Assembly (NCBI GenBank): GCA_022601195.1 | Contig: JAHZIX010000041.1 | Span: 1 to 64,000, forward strand | Source of the DNA: Deltaproteobacteria bacterium | GTDB lineage: Bacteria > Acidobacteriota > Thermoanaerobaculia > Multivoradales > JAHZIX01 | Direction: 5' to 3' | Length of the DNA: 64,000 bases | Shown: piece after piece, positions 52,332 through 61,754 of the stretch | How the letters are laid out: each line of letters starts with the position of its first letter | How positions within the stretch are numbered: the stretch's first letter is position 1 | Translations under genes and position numbers: made by a program | The notes under the pieces: generated by a model | What the model was told of the DNA's origin: nothing | Seen by the model: only the letters and a program-made list of their open reading frames with translations | Databases searched by the model: none

Positions 52332-53461
52332 ATATTCACCTGCAGGAGCTTCTCGCTTCCACCCCCTCTGCCGCAGCCCTGGATGCCTTTATCGCAGAAC
52401 ATGACTTTCCCCTGGTGGATGAATCCGCCGTAACCTTCGTCTACCGGGGAGAAGCCGACCAGGTCGAGTTGCGGCACTTTGTCTATGGTCTGGAGTCGGC
52501 TCAACCCTTCAGCCGCGTTCCTGGAACCGATTTGTGGCTCCGAACCCTTACACTGCCTGCCAACTCTCGAGTTGAGTACAAGTTCGACGTCATTCGAGAA
52601 GGTCGCCACAACTGGATTCGCGACCCCCTCAACCCAGACCTCGCTTTCGATCCCTTTGGCGCCAACTCCGTCTGCTCTTGCTCTGGCTATCAACGGCCCG
52701 ACTGGACCTTCGAAGATCCCGAAGCCCGCAAAGGCAGCATCGAAGCCATCGACCTCGAGAGTCGTGCTTTCGGAGAGCAGCGCCCCTTGCAGATTTACCT
52801 TCCGGCCCGATATCGGCCCAGTCGGAGCTACCCACTGCTGGTGGTTCACGATGGCGACGACTACCTACGGTACTCCGGCCTCGATACCGTCCTCGACAAT
52901 CTCATCCATCGCCTGGAGATCCCTCCCTTGGTGGTCGCTCTGACCACATCGCCAGACCGGCTGAAGGAATATGCTGCCGACCCGGCTCATGCCAGCTTTG
53001 TCGTCGAAGATCTTCTACCGATGATGGAAGAACGCTATTCCCTGATCTCCGAGGCCGATTCCCGGTGCCTCATGGGCGCCAGTTTCGGCGGAGTGGCAAC
53101 CCTTTCGACGGCTTGGAGATTCCCCGGCGTCTTTGGCCGGCTCCTCCTTCAATCCGGCTCCTTCGCCTTCACCGACATCGGCAACCATGAGCGAGGCCCC
53201 GCCTTCGACCCCGTGGTCGAATTCGTCAACGCGTTTCGGAAACAGCCGGGCAAGCCTACGAACAGGGCCTTTCTCAGCTGCGGCATGCACGAGTCGTTGA
53301 TCTATGAGAATCGGTCCCTCATTCCTATCCTTCAAAAAGCAGGCCTGGAAGTGAGGTTCGAAGAAGCCCGAGACGGGCACAATTGGGAAAATTGGCGCGA
53401 TCGCCTGCGGAAAGGGTTATCCTGGCTGTTCCCAGGGCCACTGTGGATGGTCTACGAATGA
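52328..53461 (+). CDS. Enterochelin-esterase-like alpha/beta hydrolase
   Basis: 377 residues. An N-terminal E-set-like beta domain (about 35-120, VTFVYRGEADQVELRHF, NSRVEYKFDVI) precedes an alpha/beta hydrolase: YPLLVVHDGDDYL (oxyanion strand), CLMGASFGGVATLSTA with nucleophile Ser near 251, and EEARDGHNWENWRDRL with the catalytic His. This is the layout of Fes/IroD-like esterases that open oligo-ester or trilactone metabolites. No signal peptide, so cytoplasmic. Overlaps the S51 gene by four bases; 40 bases before the fourth ATP-grasp gene. Confidence 0.88.
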   Translation: MNIHLQELLASTPSAAALDAFIAEHDFPLVDESAVTFVYRGEADQVELRHFVYGLESAQPFSRVPGTDLWLRTLTLPANSRVEYKFDVIREGRHNWIRDPLNPDLAFDPFGANSVCSCSGYQRPDWTFEDPEARKGSIEAIDLESRAFGEQRPLQIYLPARYRPSRSYPLLVVHDGDDYLRYSGLDTVLDNLIHRLEIPPLVVALTTSPDRLKEYAADPAHASFVVEDLLPMMEERYSLISEADSRCLMGASFGGVATLSTAWRFPGVFGRLLLQSGSFAFTDIGNHERGPAFDPVVEFVNAFRKQPGKPTNRAFLSCGMHESLIYENRSLIPILQKAGLEVRFEEARDGHNWENWRDRLRKGLSWLFPGPLWMVYE

Positions 53462-53501
53462 GATTCCACTCGGCCTGCCCAAGAACTTCGAGGAAGCGAT
53501 C

Positions 53502-54737
53502 ATGCCTGACCTAAAGCGCCGCATCGGTTTGTCCCTCGGGGCCGATATCTGTTGGCCCATCTGCTACGAAGAGATCATCCGCCGTCTCGACTTGAACATC
53601 CCTCAGGGAGACGACAAGGTTCGCTTGGAGGTGGAGAGAGTCACCATCGAACCTTTCGACCTACGGCAAAAGACTCAATATGACGTCGTGCTCGACCGCC
53701 TGACCCACTGGTACAACACCAGTCGGGAGTGGATCAAGAAGAGCATCATCATGGACGGCATCTACACCTTCAACAACCCCTGGTCCGTGCAGTCCATGGA
53801 GAAGGCTACGACCTACGCGGCCATGATGCACTTGGGCCTAGCGGTGCCGGATACCTGGCTGGTGCCGCCGAAAGAGTACGAGTCGAACCCAGATTTGGAA
53901 TCGACCCTCCAGCGCTATGCCAAGCTCTTCGACCTGGGAGAAATAGGCAACCAGCTCGGCTATCCCATGTTCATGAAGCCCTACGATGGGGGCGCCTGGG
54001 TCGGGGTGGACCGCATCGACGACGAAACAGCCCTAAAAGCTGCCTACGATCGAAGCGGCAAGCGGGTCATGCACCTCCAAAAGGCCGTTCTCCCCTTCGA
54101 TCTTTTCGTTCGATGCGTAGGCGTTGGGCCCCAGGTGCGAGTCGTCAAATACGACCCCTCGGCGCCGCTCCACGACCGCTACACCATGGCCACGGATGTC
54201 GTCTCCGCCGAAGAACGCTCCCTGCTGGAAGACATGACTCTCACCATCAACACCTTCTTTGGCTGGGACTTCAATTCCTGCGAGGCTCTCCGCATGAATG
54301 GCAGCTTCTTTCCCATCGACTTCGCCAACGCCTGCCCGGATTCCCAGGTCACTTCTTTGCACTACCATTTCCCTTGGCTGATCAAGGCCATCGTCCGCTG
54401 GTCCGTGTTCTGCGCCGTCACTAAGCGCCCCATGCGTCAGACCGTCGACTGGCAGCCTTACTACGATGTGCTGGAACAAGATCTCGGCTATCGCGAGCGC
54501 CTGGCTGCTTATGGGGACATCGCCCGCAAACGACTGGATCTGAAGAACTTCGAGGCCTTCTGCGCCGAACATTTGGCTCATCTGGATGAGGTCGCGTCTG
54601 ACTTCTTCAGTAGCAGCGTTGCCCAGGACGCGGTGCGACAAAAAGTCTCCGCGCTATTTCCAAAGCATGAGATCGACCCCTTCACGGAGCTCTTCTGGAA
54701 CCGGATTCAACATTGGCGAGAGACGGAAAAAGCTTGA
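53502..54737 (+). CDS. Divergent ATP-grasp protein
   Basis: 411 residues from ATG 53502, after GAGGAAGCGATC. A RimK-like ATP-grasp of a different subgroup from the other three: INN-type segment TFNNPWSVQSMEKATTYAAM, LGLAVPDTWLVPP, LGYPMFMKPYDGGAWVGV with the Lys, DLFVRCVGVGPQVRVVKYD and FFPIDFANACPDSQV with the metal ligands. The C terminus adds a helical 100 residues. It lies in the S51-esterase transcript. The product is probably an amide ligase; substrate unknown. Confidence 0.82.
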   Translation: MPDLKRRIGLSLGADICWPICYEEIIRRLDLNIPQGDDKVRLEVERVTIEPFDLRQKTQYDVVLDRLTHWYNTSREWIKKSIIMDGIYTFNNPWSVQSMEKATTYAAMMHLGLAVPDTWLVPPKEYESNPDLESTLQRYAKLFDLGEIGNQLGYPMFMKPYDGGAWVGVDRIDDETALKAAYDRSGKRVMHLQKAVLPFDLFVRCVGVGPQVRVVKYDPSAPLHDRYTMATDVVSAEERSLLEDMTLTINTFFGWDFNSCEALRMNGSFFPIDFANACPDSQVTSLHYHFPWLIKAIVRWSVFCAVTKRPMRQTVDWQPYYDVLEQDLGYRERLAAYGDIARKRLDLKNFEAFCAEHLAHLDEVASDFFSSSVAQDAVRQKVSALFPKHEIDPFTELFWNRIQHWRETEKA

Positions 54738-55124
54738 CCCACCTGTTATCTCGTGATAAACAAGCTTCTGTAGTCTAGCCCCCAATGGGAAACAATCCGA
54801 TGCTTCGCAAACACACATATTTGACCAATAACGAACGCTGCAAGCTCGACTTGATCTGTCAGCAAACTTTGCAACGCCGTAGAGATCGCTTTCGTCGGTG
54901 GTTCGGTTTTCTCCTAAACCTCCGATAAAAGAACTCGGTCTCCGCTAGAAAAACTGGGCCAGCCCGCCAATTCCGGCAGACGGAAGATGGCCTGGCGAGG
55001 TTTAGGCGGAAAAGGGTTTGGCAGGTGAGCTACTGAAGCTCTCTCCACTTGGGTGCTCATGCCACTCAGGTCGCTTCCGCGTGCCTGAAAAGCGATCGTG
55101 AAGAGAAGATACGAAGCGTGAGAA
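54738..55124. other. Intergenic, no feature seen
   Basis: AT-richer than the genes around it. It follows the end of the S51-esterase-ATP-grasp transcript and precedes the mscL terminator. No terminator hairpin or RNA gene was recognised for the plus-strand transcript. Confidence 0.4.
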
Positions 55125-55162
55125 GACCCCCTCCTCTAGAGCTCTTCTAGCCAGAGGGGGTC
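55125..55162 (-). terminator. mscL terminator hairpin
   Basis: GACCCCCTC (55125-55133) pairs with GAGGGGGTC (55154-55162), with an inner CTAGA/TCTAG pair. In the minus direction it lies 18 bases after the mscL stop and is followed by a pyrimidine-rich TCTTCT. Confidence 0.6.
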
Positions 55163-55179
55163 AAGGACTAGCTGGCTAT

Positions 55180-55602
55180 CTAGCTCTTGCTCAAATTGTC
55201 GCGAATCTCACGGAGGAGCTTGACCTCATCGCTGGGCTCCGGTGGAGCGGCGGGAGCTGCCTCCTCCTTCTTCTTCATGTTGTTGATGTACCGAACCATC
55301 ATGAAAATGACGAAGGCGATGATGATGAACTCGATGACATTTTGAATGAAGTTACCGTAGGCGATGACCGGTGCGCCCGCCTCCTGGGCTTCCGCCAAAG
55401 TCGAGTAGGCGGTGTCCCCCAGGTTCATGAACAAAGTCTTGAAATCGATCCCCCCCATGAGCTTACCGATGGGCGGCATGATGACATCGTTGACTAGGGA
55501 GCCAACAATCTTGCCGAAAGCCCCACCAATGATGATGCCGACGGCCATATCGATGGCATTTCCTTTGACTGCGAACTCTTTGAACTCACTCATCATAGAC
55601 AT
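55180..55602 (-). CDS. mscL: Large-conductance mechanosensitive channel
   Basis: 140 residues. MSEFKEFAVKGNAIDMAVGI, IIGGAFGKIVGSLVNDVIMP and IGKLMGG form the pore helix with its gate, FIQNVIEFIIIAFVIFMMV is the second helix, and a charged cytoplasmic helix (EVKLLREIRDNL) ends it. Length is normal. It opens on hypo-osmotic shock. GGAGGGTTTGAAGA precedes the ATG at 55602. Between the ATP-grasp genes but with no obvious link to them. Confidence 0.97.
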   Translation of the reverse strand: MSMMSEFKEFAVKGNAIDMAVGIIIGGAFGKIVGSLVNDVIMPPIGKLMGGIDFKTLFMNLGDTAYSTLAEAQEAGAPVIAYGNFIQNVIEFIIIAFVIFMMVRYINNMKKKEEAAPAAPPEPSDEVKLLREIRDNLSKS

Positions 55603-55891
55603 TTCTTCAAACCCTCCTCTGTTGAGCCTGTGATGTCTCCTTTGAGGAGGCCACTGGCCTCCCGAAAGGGAATCTCAACACAATCTCTAATTCGGCCCGG
55701 GGGCTTCTGACGCTTCACTCGATCCCACCCCCCGCAACCATCGTCTTAATTCCCAGAACCGGCACCGACAGGAGTCTGCTTCGATATCAGCACCACAAGG
55801 GGATGCCATGTAGATCGAGGGCAGTCATCGCGTTGGCGACGAGTTCCATTCGGTGATTGGTAAGAGTTTATCAGTGAAGATCAGAAATGAT

Positions 55892-57352
55892 CTAACGACC
55901 ACCGAGATGCCGATATAGGTTGAGATATTCCTGGCCCTGAACCTGCCAGGAAAAATCCTTGGCCATGCCGTTGAGAATCAGCTGGCGCCAGCTGTCCTGG
56001 TCCTTCCAACAATCCAGAGCTGCACTCAAGGCCCACCGAACGCCGTCCGCCGAGTAGTGGTCAAATACGAAACCCGTGCCCTCCCCAGAGGCGGGATCGA
56101 AAAGCTGAACCGTGTCGGCGAGACCGCCGGTCTTTCTAACGATCGGTACCGTGCCGTAGCGCAAGCTATACATTTGATTCAGGCCGCAAGGCTCGTAGCG
56201 GGAAGGCATCAGGAAGACGTCGCTACCAGCCTCGATGAGATGAGCCAAATCCTCGCTATATCCCCGGTAGTAGCAGACCTTTTCCGGAAAGGTCTGTTGA
56301 AGGCGGTGGAAAAAGCTCTCGTACCGCCCTTCTCCGGACCCCAGTAGCACTAGCCTCACATTGCGCCAGGCCAGCATCTCGGGCAAGGGTTCGAACAATA
56401 GGTCGATCCCCTTCTGGGCTGTCAACCGGGATACCAACCCGAACACCGGCGCCTTCTCGTCGTAGGGCAAATCGAGACTTCGCAGCAAATGCTGTTTGTT
56501 CTGGCGCTTTCCCGTTAAGTCTTCAGCGGAATAGGAGTGGGGGATCCGGGCGTCGGCTTCCGGGCTCCACTCCCCATAGTCCACCCCATTGACGATACCC
56601 ACCAGAGAATCTGCCCGAGTCCGCAACAGATCCTCCAGCCCCATGCCGTACTCGGATGTTTGGATCTCTCGGGCATAGGTTCGGCTCACCGTACTGAGGC
56701 CATTCGCATAGAGAAGACCGGTCTTGAGAAAGTTGATGCGATCTGCAGCGAGATCCTCCTGATAGAGCAGGTCCGCACTGCCCTCGAGATCGAGGTCTCC
56801 CAAAGCCTTCGCCGAGAACACCCCCTGATAGCCGATGTTGTGAATGGCCAGGAGGGTTCGGGTCCGTGCAAAGAGACGATCCCAGCTGTAGTGCTGTTTG
56901 AGGTAGAGAGGAATGAGCGCCGTATGCCAATCGTTGCAGTGCACCACATCCGGAGCCCAACCCATCCTTTGGCAACACTCTAAACAAGCTCGGGAGAAGA
57001 AAGCGAAACGGATATGTTCATCCGGATCGCTGGTATATAGAGATTTGCGATGAAACAGAGCAGGGCAGTCGATGAAATACCGGTGGGAACCATCCCCAAC
57101 TCCTGGGTCGGTCCATACGGAATAAGCGAAGCGCCGCCCCCCCATGGTCAAGGTGAGACGTTGAAGGTATTCCACCGGCAAAAGGGTTCGGCCGGCGGTC
57201 TCCAATTGTCGGTAGCGCGGCAAGAAAAGCCGAACATCCTGCCCTTCGCTACCGAGAAAGGAAGCGAGAGCAGCGGTGACGTCGGCGAGGCCACCCGTCT
57301 TGGCGTAGGGCACCGCCTCGGACGAGACCAAACAAATCTTCACGGCGGTCAT
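55892..57352 (-). CDS. glgA: Glycogen synthase
   Basis: 486 residues from ATG 57352 (AGAGGA upstream); an ATG at 57382 is less well placed. GT5/GT-B motifs: ICLVSSEAVPYAKTGGLADV (ADP-glucose binding), DVVHCNDWHTALIPLYL, FGLVSRLTAQKGIDLL and SRYEPCGLNQMYSLRYG with the catalytic Glu. It extends glycogen from ADP-glucose in the cytoplasm. No other glycogen gene is nearby. It is divergent from ATP-grasp paralogue 3 with 128 bases between. Confidence 0.96.
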   Translation of the reverse strand: MTAVKICLVSSEAVPYAKTGGLADVTAALASFLGSEGQDVRLFLPRYRQLETAGRTLLPVEYLQRLTLTMGGRRFAYSVWTDPGVGDGSHRYFIDCPALFHRKSLYTSDPDEHIRFAFFSRACLECCQRMGWAPDVVHCNDWHTALIPLYLKQHYSWDRLFARTRTLLAIHNIGYQGVFSAKALGDLDLEGSADLLYQEDLAADRINFLKTGLLYANGLSTVSRTYAREIQTSEYGMGLEDLLRTRADSLVGIVNGVDYGEWSPEADARIPHSYSAEDLTGKRQNKQHLLRSLDLPYDEKAPVFGLVSRLTAQKGIDLLFEPLPEMLAWRNVRLVLLGSGEGRYESFFHRLQQTFPEKVCYYRGYSEDLAHLIEAGSDVFLMPSRYEPCGLNQMYSLRYGTVPIVRKTGGLADTVQLFDPASGEGTGFVFDHYSADGVRWALSAALDCWKDQDSWRQLILNGMAKDFSWQVQGQEYLNLYRHLGGR

Positions 57353-57480
57353 GGTAAATATTTCCTCTTTCTGGGTCATCATACCGGCTCATAGAGCACG
57401 GCCCAAAAACCGCCGAAGCGGCTATACTGGCCACCGATTCGGTCGACCCAGAAAACGGATCGCCCGCTGGAGACAATCCC

Positions 57481-58704
57481 ATGCCCAATGTCGTTTTCGT
57501 CGCCCCATTTCTCATGCCCGCTACCCTTAGCTTCGTCGAAGCTACAGCGAACCTGCCAGGGGTGCGTCTGGGCCTCCTGAGCCAGCAACCGGCAGAGCAT
57601 CTCCCGTCGAGCCTACGCCATCGCCTGGCAGCCCATTGGCGAGTCGACAATGCACTCGATGCCCAGCAGCTGGCTGACGGTACTCGCCAGCTGCAACGGG
57701 TTCTGGGAGGGCCCATCCATCGCTTGTTCGGCGCCCTAGAACAGTTGCAGGTCCCCCTCGGGGAGGTCCGCGATTCCTTGGGAATCGAGGGCATGGGAGC
57801 CGATGCGGCCAACAATTTCCGCGACAAGGCCCGCATGAAAACGGCCTTGAGACAGGCGGGCCTGCCCTGCGCCCGGCATCGGCTGGTGACCAGCCTGAAA
57901 GAAGCCAAAGACTTTGCTCTGGAAGTAGGATTTCCCATGGTCGTCAAGCCTCCCGATGGAGCTGGCGCCAAAGCGACCTTCCGCGTCGACTCCACGGAAG
58001 CCCTCCTAGAGGCTCTAGATCTGCTGCGACCGACCCCGGGGCGAGAAGCCCTCTTGGAAGAATTCATCACGGGAGAAGAGTTCTCCTTCGAGACCCTCTC
58101 CATCCGCGGCCGGCCTGTGTGGAGCTCGGTGAGCCACTACCAGCCGACTCCCTTGGAAGTGCTGAGGAACCCCTGGATTCAGTGGTGCGTTCTCCTTCCC
58201 AAAGAGCTCGAAGATCCTCAATTCGCCGCGATCCATCAGGCAGGCCCCCAGGCCCTACAAACCCTGGGCATGGGAACGGGTCTCTCTCATATGGAGTGGT
58301 TCCGGCGCAGCGATGGCTCCATCGCCATTTCCGAGGTCGGCGCCCGACCCCCGGGAGCTCAGATCACCACGCTGCTCTCCTACGCTCACGACACCAACTT
58401 CAAGGCCGTCTGGAGCCACCTGATGGTGTTTGATGAGCTCAAACTGCCACCCCGCCAATGGGCCACCGGCGCCGCCTTTCTGCGCGGCCAAGGGATCGGC
58501 AAAGTCAAGGACATCGAGGGCCTCGACCGGGCCCAAAAGGAGCTCGGGCCTCTGGTCGTCGAGACCAAGCTGCCCAGGGCTGGCCAATCCCCCGCCAGTG
58601 GCTACGAAGGGGAGGGCTACGTCATTCTGCGCCATCCAGAAACGAAAGTTGTCGAGCAGGCTCTTCGCCGGCTCGTGAGCTTGGTCCGGGTCCGCCTGGC
58701 CTGA
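57481..58704 (+). CDS. ATP-grasp ligase, paralogue 3
   Basis: 407 residues from ATG 57481, after GCTGGAGACAATCCC, with a TATACT box at 57423-57428. N domain MPNVVFVAPFLMPATLSFV; FRDKARMKTALRQAGLPCA; ATP site FPMVVKPPDGAGAKATFR; LLEEFITGEEFSFETL; GTGLSHMEWF and ISEVGARPPGAQITTLL. Same subfamily as 50075 and 58730, co-transcribed with the latter (25 bases apart). Substrate unknown. The three share an HMEWF strand and a (G/C)RPPG metal loop, so they very likely have related substrates. Confidence 0.87.
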   Translation: MPNVVFVAPFLMPATLSFVEATANLPGVRLGLLSQQPAEHLPSSLRHRLAAHWRVDNALDAQQLADGTRQLQRVLGGPIHRLFGALEQLQVPLGEVRDSLGIEGMGADAANNFRDKARMKTALRQAGLPCARHRLVTSLKEAKDFALEVGFPMVVKPPDGAGAKATFRVDSTEALLEALDLLRPTPGREALLEEFITGEEFSFETLSIRGRPVWSSVSHYQPTPLEVLRNPWIQWCVLLPKELEDPQFAAIHQAGPQALQTLGMGTGLSHMEWFRRSDGSIAISEVGARPPGAQITTLLSYAHDTNFKAVWSHLMVFDELKLPPRQWATGAAFLRGQGIGKVKDIEGLDRAQKELGPLVVETKLPRAGQSPASGYEGEGYVILRHPETKVVEQALRRLVSLVRVRLA

Positions 58705-58729
58705 GCGTTTACATATTTAGGGAGCGACT

Positions 58730-59950
58730 ATGAAGGTGTTGATGTTCTCACCGGGATTCCCGGCCGAGATGCCGCGGTTCACCCGCGGCCTTGCCCAGGC
58801 TGGTGCGCAGGTACTGGGCCTCGGCGACCAGCCCGAGGCGATGCTGCCGCAGGAGGCCAAAGATCATCTTTCCGCTTACCTGCGAGTCCCCAACCTGTGG
58901 GATGAAGATGCTGTGATTCGGGCGGTGAGTGACTGGATCCGCCCCATGGGAGAACTCGACCGGGTGGAATGTCTCTGGGAGCCGGGGATGATGCTCGCCG
59001 CCCGCCTTCGCCAAGCCCTGGGTGTTCCCGGCATGACTCCGGACCAAACCGTTCTCTTCCGAGACAAGGAAGCCATGAAACAGGCCTTGGATGCCGCCGG
59101 CATTCGTACTCCTCGACACGCCAGCGCACGCACTGCTGGCGAGATGCGCTTCGCAGCCGAGCGCATTGGCTATCCACTGATCATCAAGCCCATTGCCGGC
59201 GCCGGCAGCGCGGATACTTACCGGGTCGAAGATGCCACCGAGTTGGAAAGAGTGCTTCGGCTGGTGCGCCATGTGCCGGAGGTCAGTGTCGAAGAGTTCA
59301 TCGACGCTCACGAATTCACCTTCGACACCATTTGCTCGGGTGGCGAGATTCTCTTCGAGAACATTGCCTGGTACCGCCCGAATGTACTGGTAGCCCGCTC
59401 CCTGGAATGGGTCAGCCCACAGACCGTCAACTTGCGAGACCTCTCTACTCCCCAGCTCGAGGCGGGCCGCCAACTGGGCCGCAAAGCCCTCAAAGCCCTC
59501 GGCTTCGAAACCGGATTTACTCACATGGAGTGGTTTCTCAAGGAAGATGGCGAAGCGGTCTTCGGTGAAATCGGTGCCCGTCCTCCGGGAGCCCGCTCCG
59601 TTGACATCATGAACTACACCTGCGACACGGACGTCTACGTCGGTTGGGCAGAGGCCGCCTGCTTCGGACGTTTCTCTCAACCCACCCACCGCCTCTACAA
59701 CGCCGCAGTCATCTTCAAACGAGCTCAGGGCGAAGGCAGGATTCAGCGGGTCGAGGGCCTGGAGCATCTTCTCGCCCACTTTGGCGAGCACGTCGTTTGT
59801 GTCGACCTCCTTCCCCAGGGCCATCCCCGCCGCAATTGGAAGCAGACCCTGCTATCCGACGGCTATCTCATCGTCCGCCATCCCGATCTCCAAGCGACCA
59901 CAGAGATGGCGGATCGGGTGGGAAGTGAGTTGCAGATGTACGCTGGGTAG
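58730..59950 (+). CDS. ATP-grasp ligase, paralogue 4
   Basis: 406 residues from ATG 58730, after GGGAGCGACT. MKVLMFSPGFPAEMPRFTRG; FRDKEAMKQALDAAGIRTP; YPLIIKPIAGAGSADTYR; VEEFIDAHEFTFDTIC; GFTHMEWFLKEDGEAVFGEI and GARPPGARSVDIM. Closest to paralogue 1 by start and motif spacing. It forms a two-gene transcript with 57481 that ends at a strong hairpin. Two ligases in one transcript suggest successive condensation steps. Confidence 0.87.
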   Translation: MKVLMFSPGFPAEMPRFTRGLAQAGAQVLGLGDQPEAMLPQEAKDHLSAYLRVPNLWDEDAVIRAVSDWIRPMGELDRVECLWEPGMMLAARLRQALGVPGMTPDQTVLFRDKEAMKQALDAAGIRTPRHASARTAGEMRFAAERIGYPLIIKPIAGAGSADTYRVEDATELERVLRLVRHVPEVSVEEFIDAHEFTFDTICSGGEILFENIAWYRPNVLVARSLEWVSPQTVNLRDLSTPQLEAGRQLGRKALKALGFETGFTHMEWFLKEDGEAVFGEIGARPPGARSVDIMNYTCDTDVYVGWAEAACFGRFSQPTHRLYNAAVIFKRAQGEGRIQRVEGLEHLLAHFGEHVVCVDLLPQGHPRRNWKQTLLSDGYLIVRHPDLQATTEMADRVGSELQMYAG

Positions 59951-60026
59951 AGACCGGTTAGAAACCAGGTCGGCACAGACAGCCCACCGGCCCGCATTTT
60001 GGGACGGAATAGAAGCTCCCTTCGCC

Positions 60027-60053
60027 CGAGGGCGGGCCTCTTGCCCGCCCTCG
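60027..60053. terminator. Perfect 11-bp hairpin between convergent genes
   Basis: CGAGGGCGGGC, loop CTCTT, GCCCGCCCTCG, perfectly paired, 77 bases after the ATP-grasp stop and 19 before the end of the gene at 60072. Likely bidirectional, though no T-tract. Confidence 0.65.
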
Positions 60054-60071
60054 AATGGAGGAGACAGGCTC

Positions 60072-60617
60072 CTAACCCGAAACGCTCTTCTCATGGATCA
60101 GGCGTGGGAGCTTCCCCCACACCACCTCGGCATACAAGCGTTGTCGCGCCTCAGAATCCCGAGGGCGAGCCCAATCCCAGCCGATTCCTTCCCAATCGGG
60201 ATGTTTGGGGTCGAGCCCCAGAGTCTCGATGAAATGCTGATCCACGATGAAGAACTGACGCCGATAGACGAGTAGATAGCCTCCGGTCTCCTCTCGAATC
60301 CGAGCCGCCTCGCCATAAGAGGCACTCCAGATGTTCGAATGAGCGAAAGCCCCTTTGGGGTAGAGCAAGGTACCGAAATCTTCGGTTTCTTGCCCCGCCA
60401 AAACAGCGGAAGCCTGTGACCAGCCGCTAAAACCCAACTCTTGGGCAACGACCGCCAAACAGTGGCGGCGCTGAGTGGTTTCGCCCAAAGAGTCGCTATC
60501 TATGGCATTTAGCTCTTTCAACTGACGCAATCGCCGTCGAGCATCACGGTCACCATGTTGGACCTGACGATGGAGAATCCGAGCATAGGACTTGAGATCT
60601 TGAATGAGGTGGGACAC
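60072..60617 (-). CDS. Conserved hypothetical cytoplasmic protein
   Basis: 181 residues, no signal or membrane segment. Starts with a helical Arg/Gln-rich part (about 1-50; ARILHRQVQHGDRDARRRL) then CLAVVAQELGFSGWSQASAV, DFGTLLYPKGAF, NIWSASYGEAARI, YLLVYRRQFFIVD and LDPKHPDWEGIGWDW. I have seen similar conserved proteins of unknown function in Proteobacteria; none has an established role that I can name. Converges on the ATP-grasp transcript. Confidence 0.7.
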   Translation of the reverse strand: MSHLIQDLKSYARILHRQVQHGDRDARRRLRQLKELNAIDSDSLGETTQRRHCLAVVAQELGFSGWSQASAVLAGQETEDFGTLLYPKGAFAHSNIWSASYGEAARIREETGGYLLVYRRQFFIVDQHFIETLGLDPKHPDWEGIGWDWARPRDSEARQRLYAEVVWGKLPRLIHEKSVSG

Positions 60618-61271
60618 TGCTTGCCTCCTGAGTCATGGGCCTCTACCCGCTCCATCGGGGCCCGAGAAGGTCGCAGTTGGTGGTGGCGACGAGAAACTGC
60701 AGGGTGATTCGACTTTCGGCGGGGAAGGCGCCCCTGCGCACCGTCCCTTCAGTCTATCAGGATTCGCAGTGTCCACCAGCCTTTGCAGTCTTCGAGGAGA
60801 TCGCTGCACTTAGGGAGTGACGAGTCAGCAGATGGGAAATCTCTCGGAAGATGATTGGGACACGAGGGCCGAAGCATCCCAGAACCTCACAAGCGATCTT
60901 CTCGATCCTCTTGCAAGGCCTCGAGAACGCTGATTCCCAAGTCGAGAGGAGGGGTTGCGAAACTATCTGCAGCATCACCCTTTCCGGGCCGCAGAAGACC
61001 TCCTTGAAGGAGCCGGTCTCGCCGAGCCGCGCTGGATCGCCTCCTCCACCGGAAGGTGGGTTCAGAGTTGCCACAGCCACCCTCGCTGAGAATCTTCACT
61101 TCCCCTCCGCCTGACCTCTCGAAGGGAAGAGGAAAGCTGTGCCTCGAGGTCTGTTTTGAAAACTTCGTTCATTGGACCCATCCGATCAGATTGATCAGAC
61201 TCCTCAAGTCCGCGGCGATTCCAACAGAGATGCGAGACTCTCCGACCCCAATGATTCTAGGGTCTCAAGCT
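60618..61271. other. Intergenic stretch, possible gene relic
   Basis: About 650 bases without a supported gene. Several short overlapping minus-strand frames could be the remains of an older gene, but no family motif holds across them. Confidence 0.4.
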
Positions 61272-61754
61272 TTAGGGGCGCAGAAAAAGCTGCGTCACCC
61301 AATACCGATTGCCCCCCCTCGCCACCCCAACACCTAGCTCCCGGAATTCCGGGTCGAGAATGTTGACGCGATGCTCCGCGCTCCCCATGAAGGCCGGGTG
61401 AAGATCCTCAGGACGCTGACTCATCCCGACATTCTCAGCGAGCAGCGAATAGGTAAAGCCCGCCGCTCTCACCCGTTCCACCGTGCCCAAACCCTGGGCT
61501 CCCAAGTGGCCCAGCTGGTCGTTGTCTCTCATCCAAACGCTGTGGGCGCGGGCCACTTGAGCGAGCCCTCCATCGAGAGCCAATGCCCCGAGTTGCCGAC
61601 TGGACCTCTCTTGACGGATCGATTCGATCAACATCGACTCCACCGCCGCTGCCTCCGGTTGACTCAGGTTGACGGATGTTGGCGAGGAAGAACCCTGACA
61701 TCCAGAGAGAAGGACTCCTAGACACCCGACGAGGCAAACGAAACATCGGTACAT
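61272..61754 (-). CDS. CAP-domain lipoprotein
   Basis: 160 residues. Lipobox LLSGC (Cys near 19). A single CAP/SCP domain: SMLIESIRQERSSRQLGALA, AHSVWMRDNDQLGHLGAQG, LLAENVGMS, HPAFMGSAEHRVNILDPEF and YWVTQLFLRP. This is a compact bacterial CAP fold, exported and lipidated. A larger CAP protein is in the 47576 operon. Alone in its region. Confidence 0.88.
   Translation of the reverse strand: MYRCFVCLVGCLGVLLSGCQGSSSPTSVNLSQPEAAAVESMLIESIRQERSSRQLGALALDGGLAQVARAHSVWMRDNDQLGHLGAQGLGTVERVRAAGFTYSLLAENVGMSQRPEDLHPAFMGSAEHRVNILDPEFRELGVGVARGGNRYWVTQLFLRP

Noticed and set aside
53502..54737. Glutathione-synthetase reading of the divergent ATP-grasp
   Set aside because: ATP-grasp motifs fit only generally; the N-terminal domain and length do not match GshB or RimK, so no specific enzyme name is justified.
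50075..59950. Cyanophycin synthetase cluster
   Set aside because: The S51 protein and ATP-grasp enzymes are suggestive, but there is no Mur-ligase-like domain, and the S51 elbow is closer to PepE than to cyanophycinase.
60757..61099. Minus-strand frames hinting at a permease relic
   Set aside because: Only a few residues look like a linker of ADOP/FtsX-type permeases; no membrane helix or further motif supports it.
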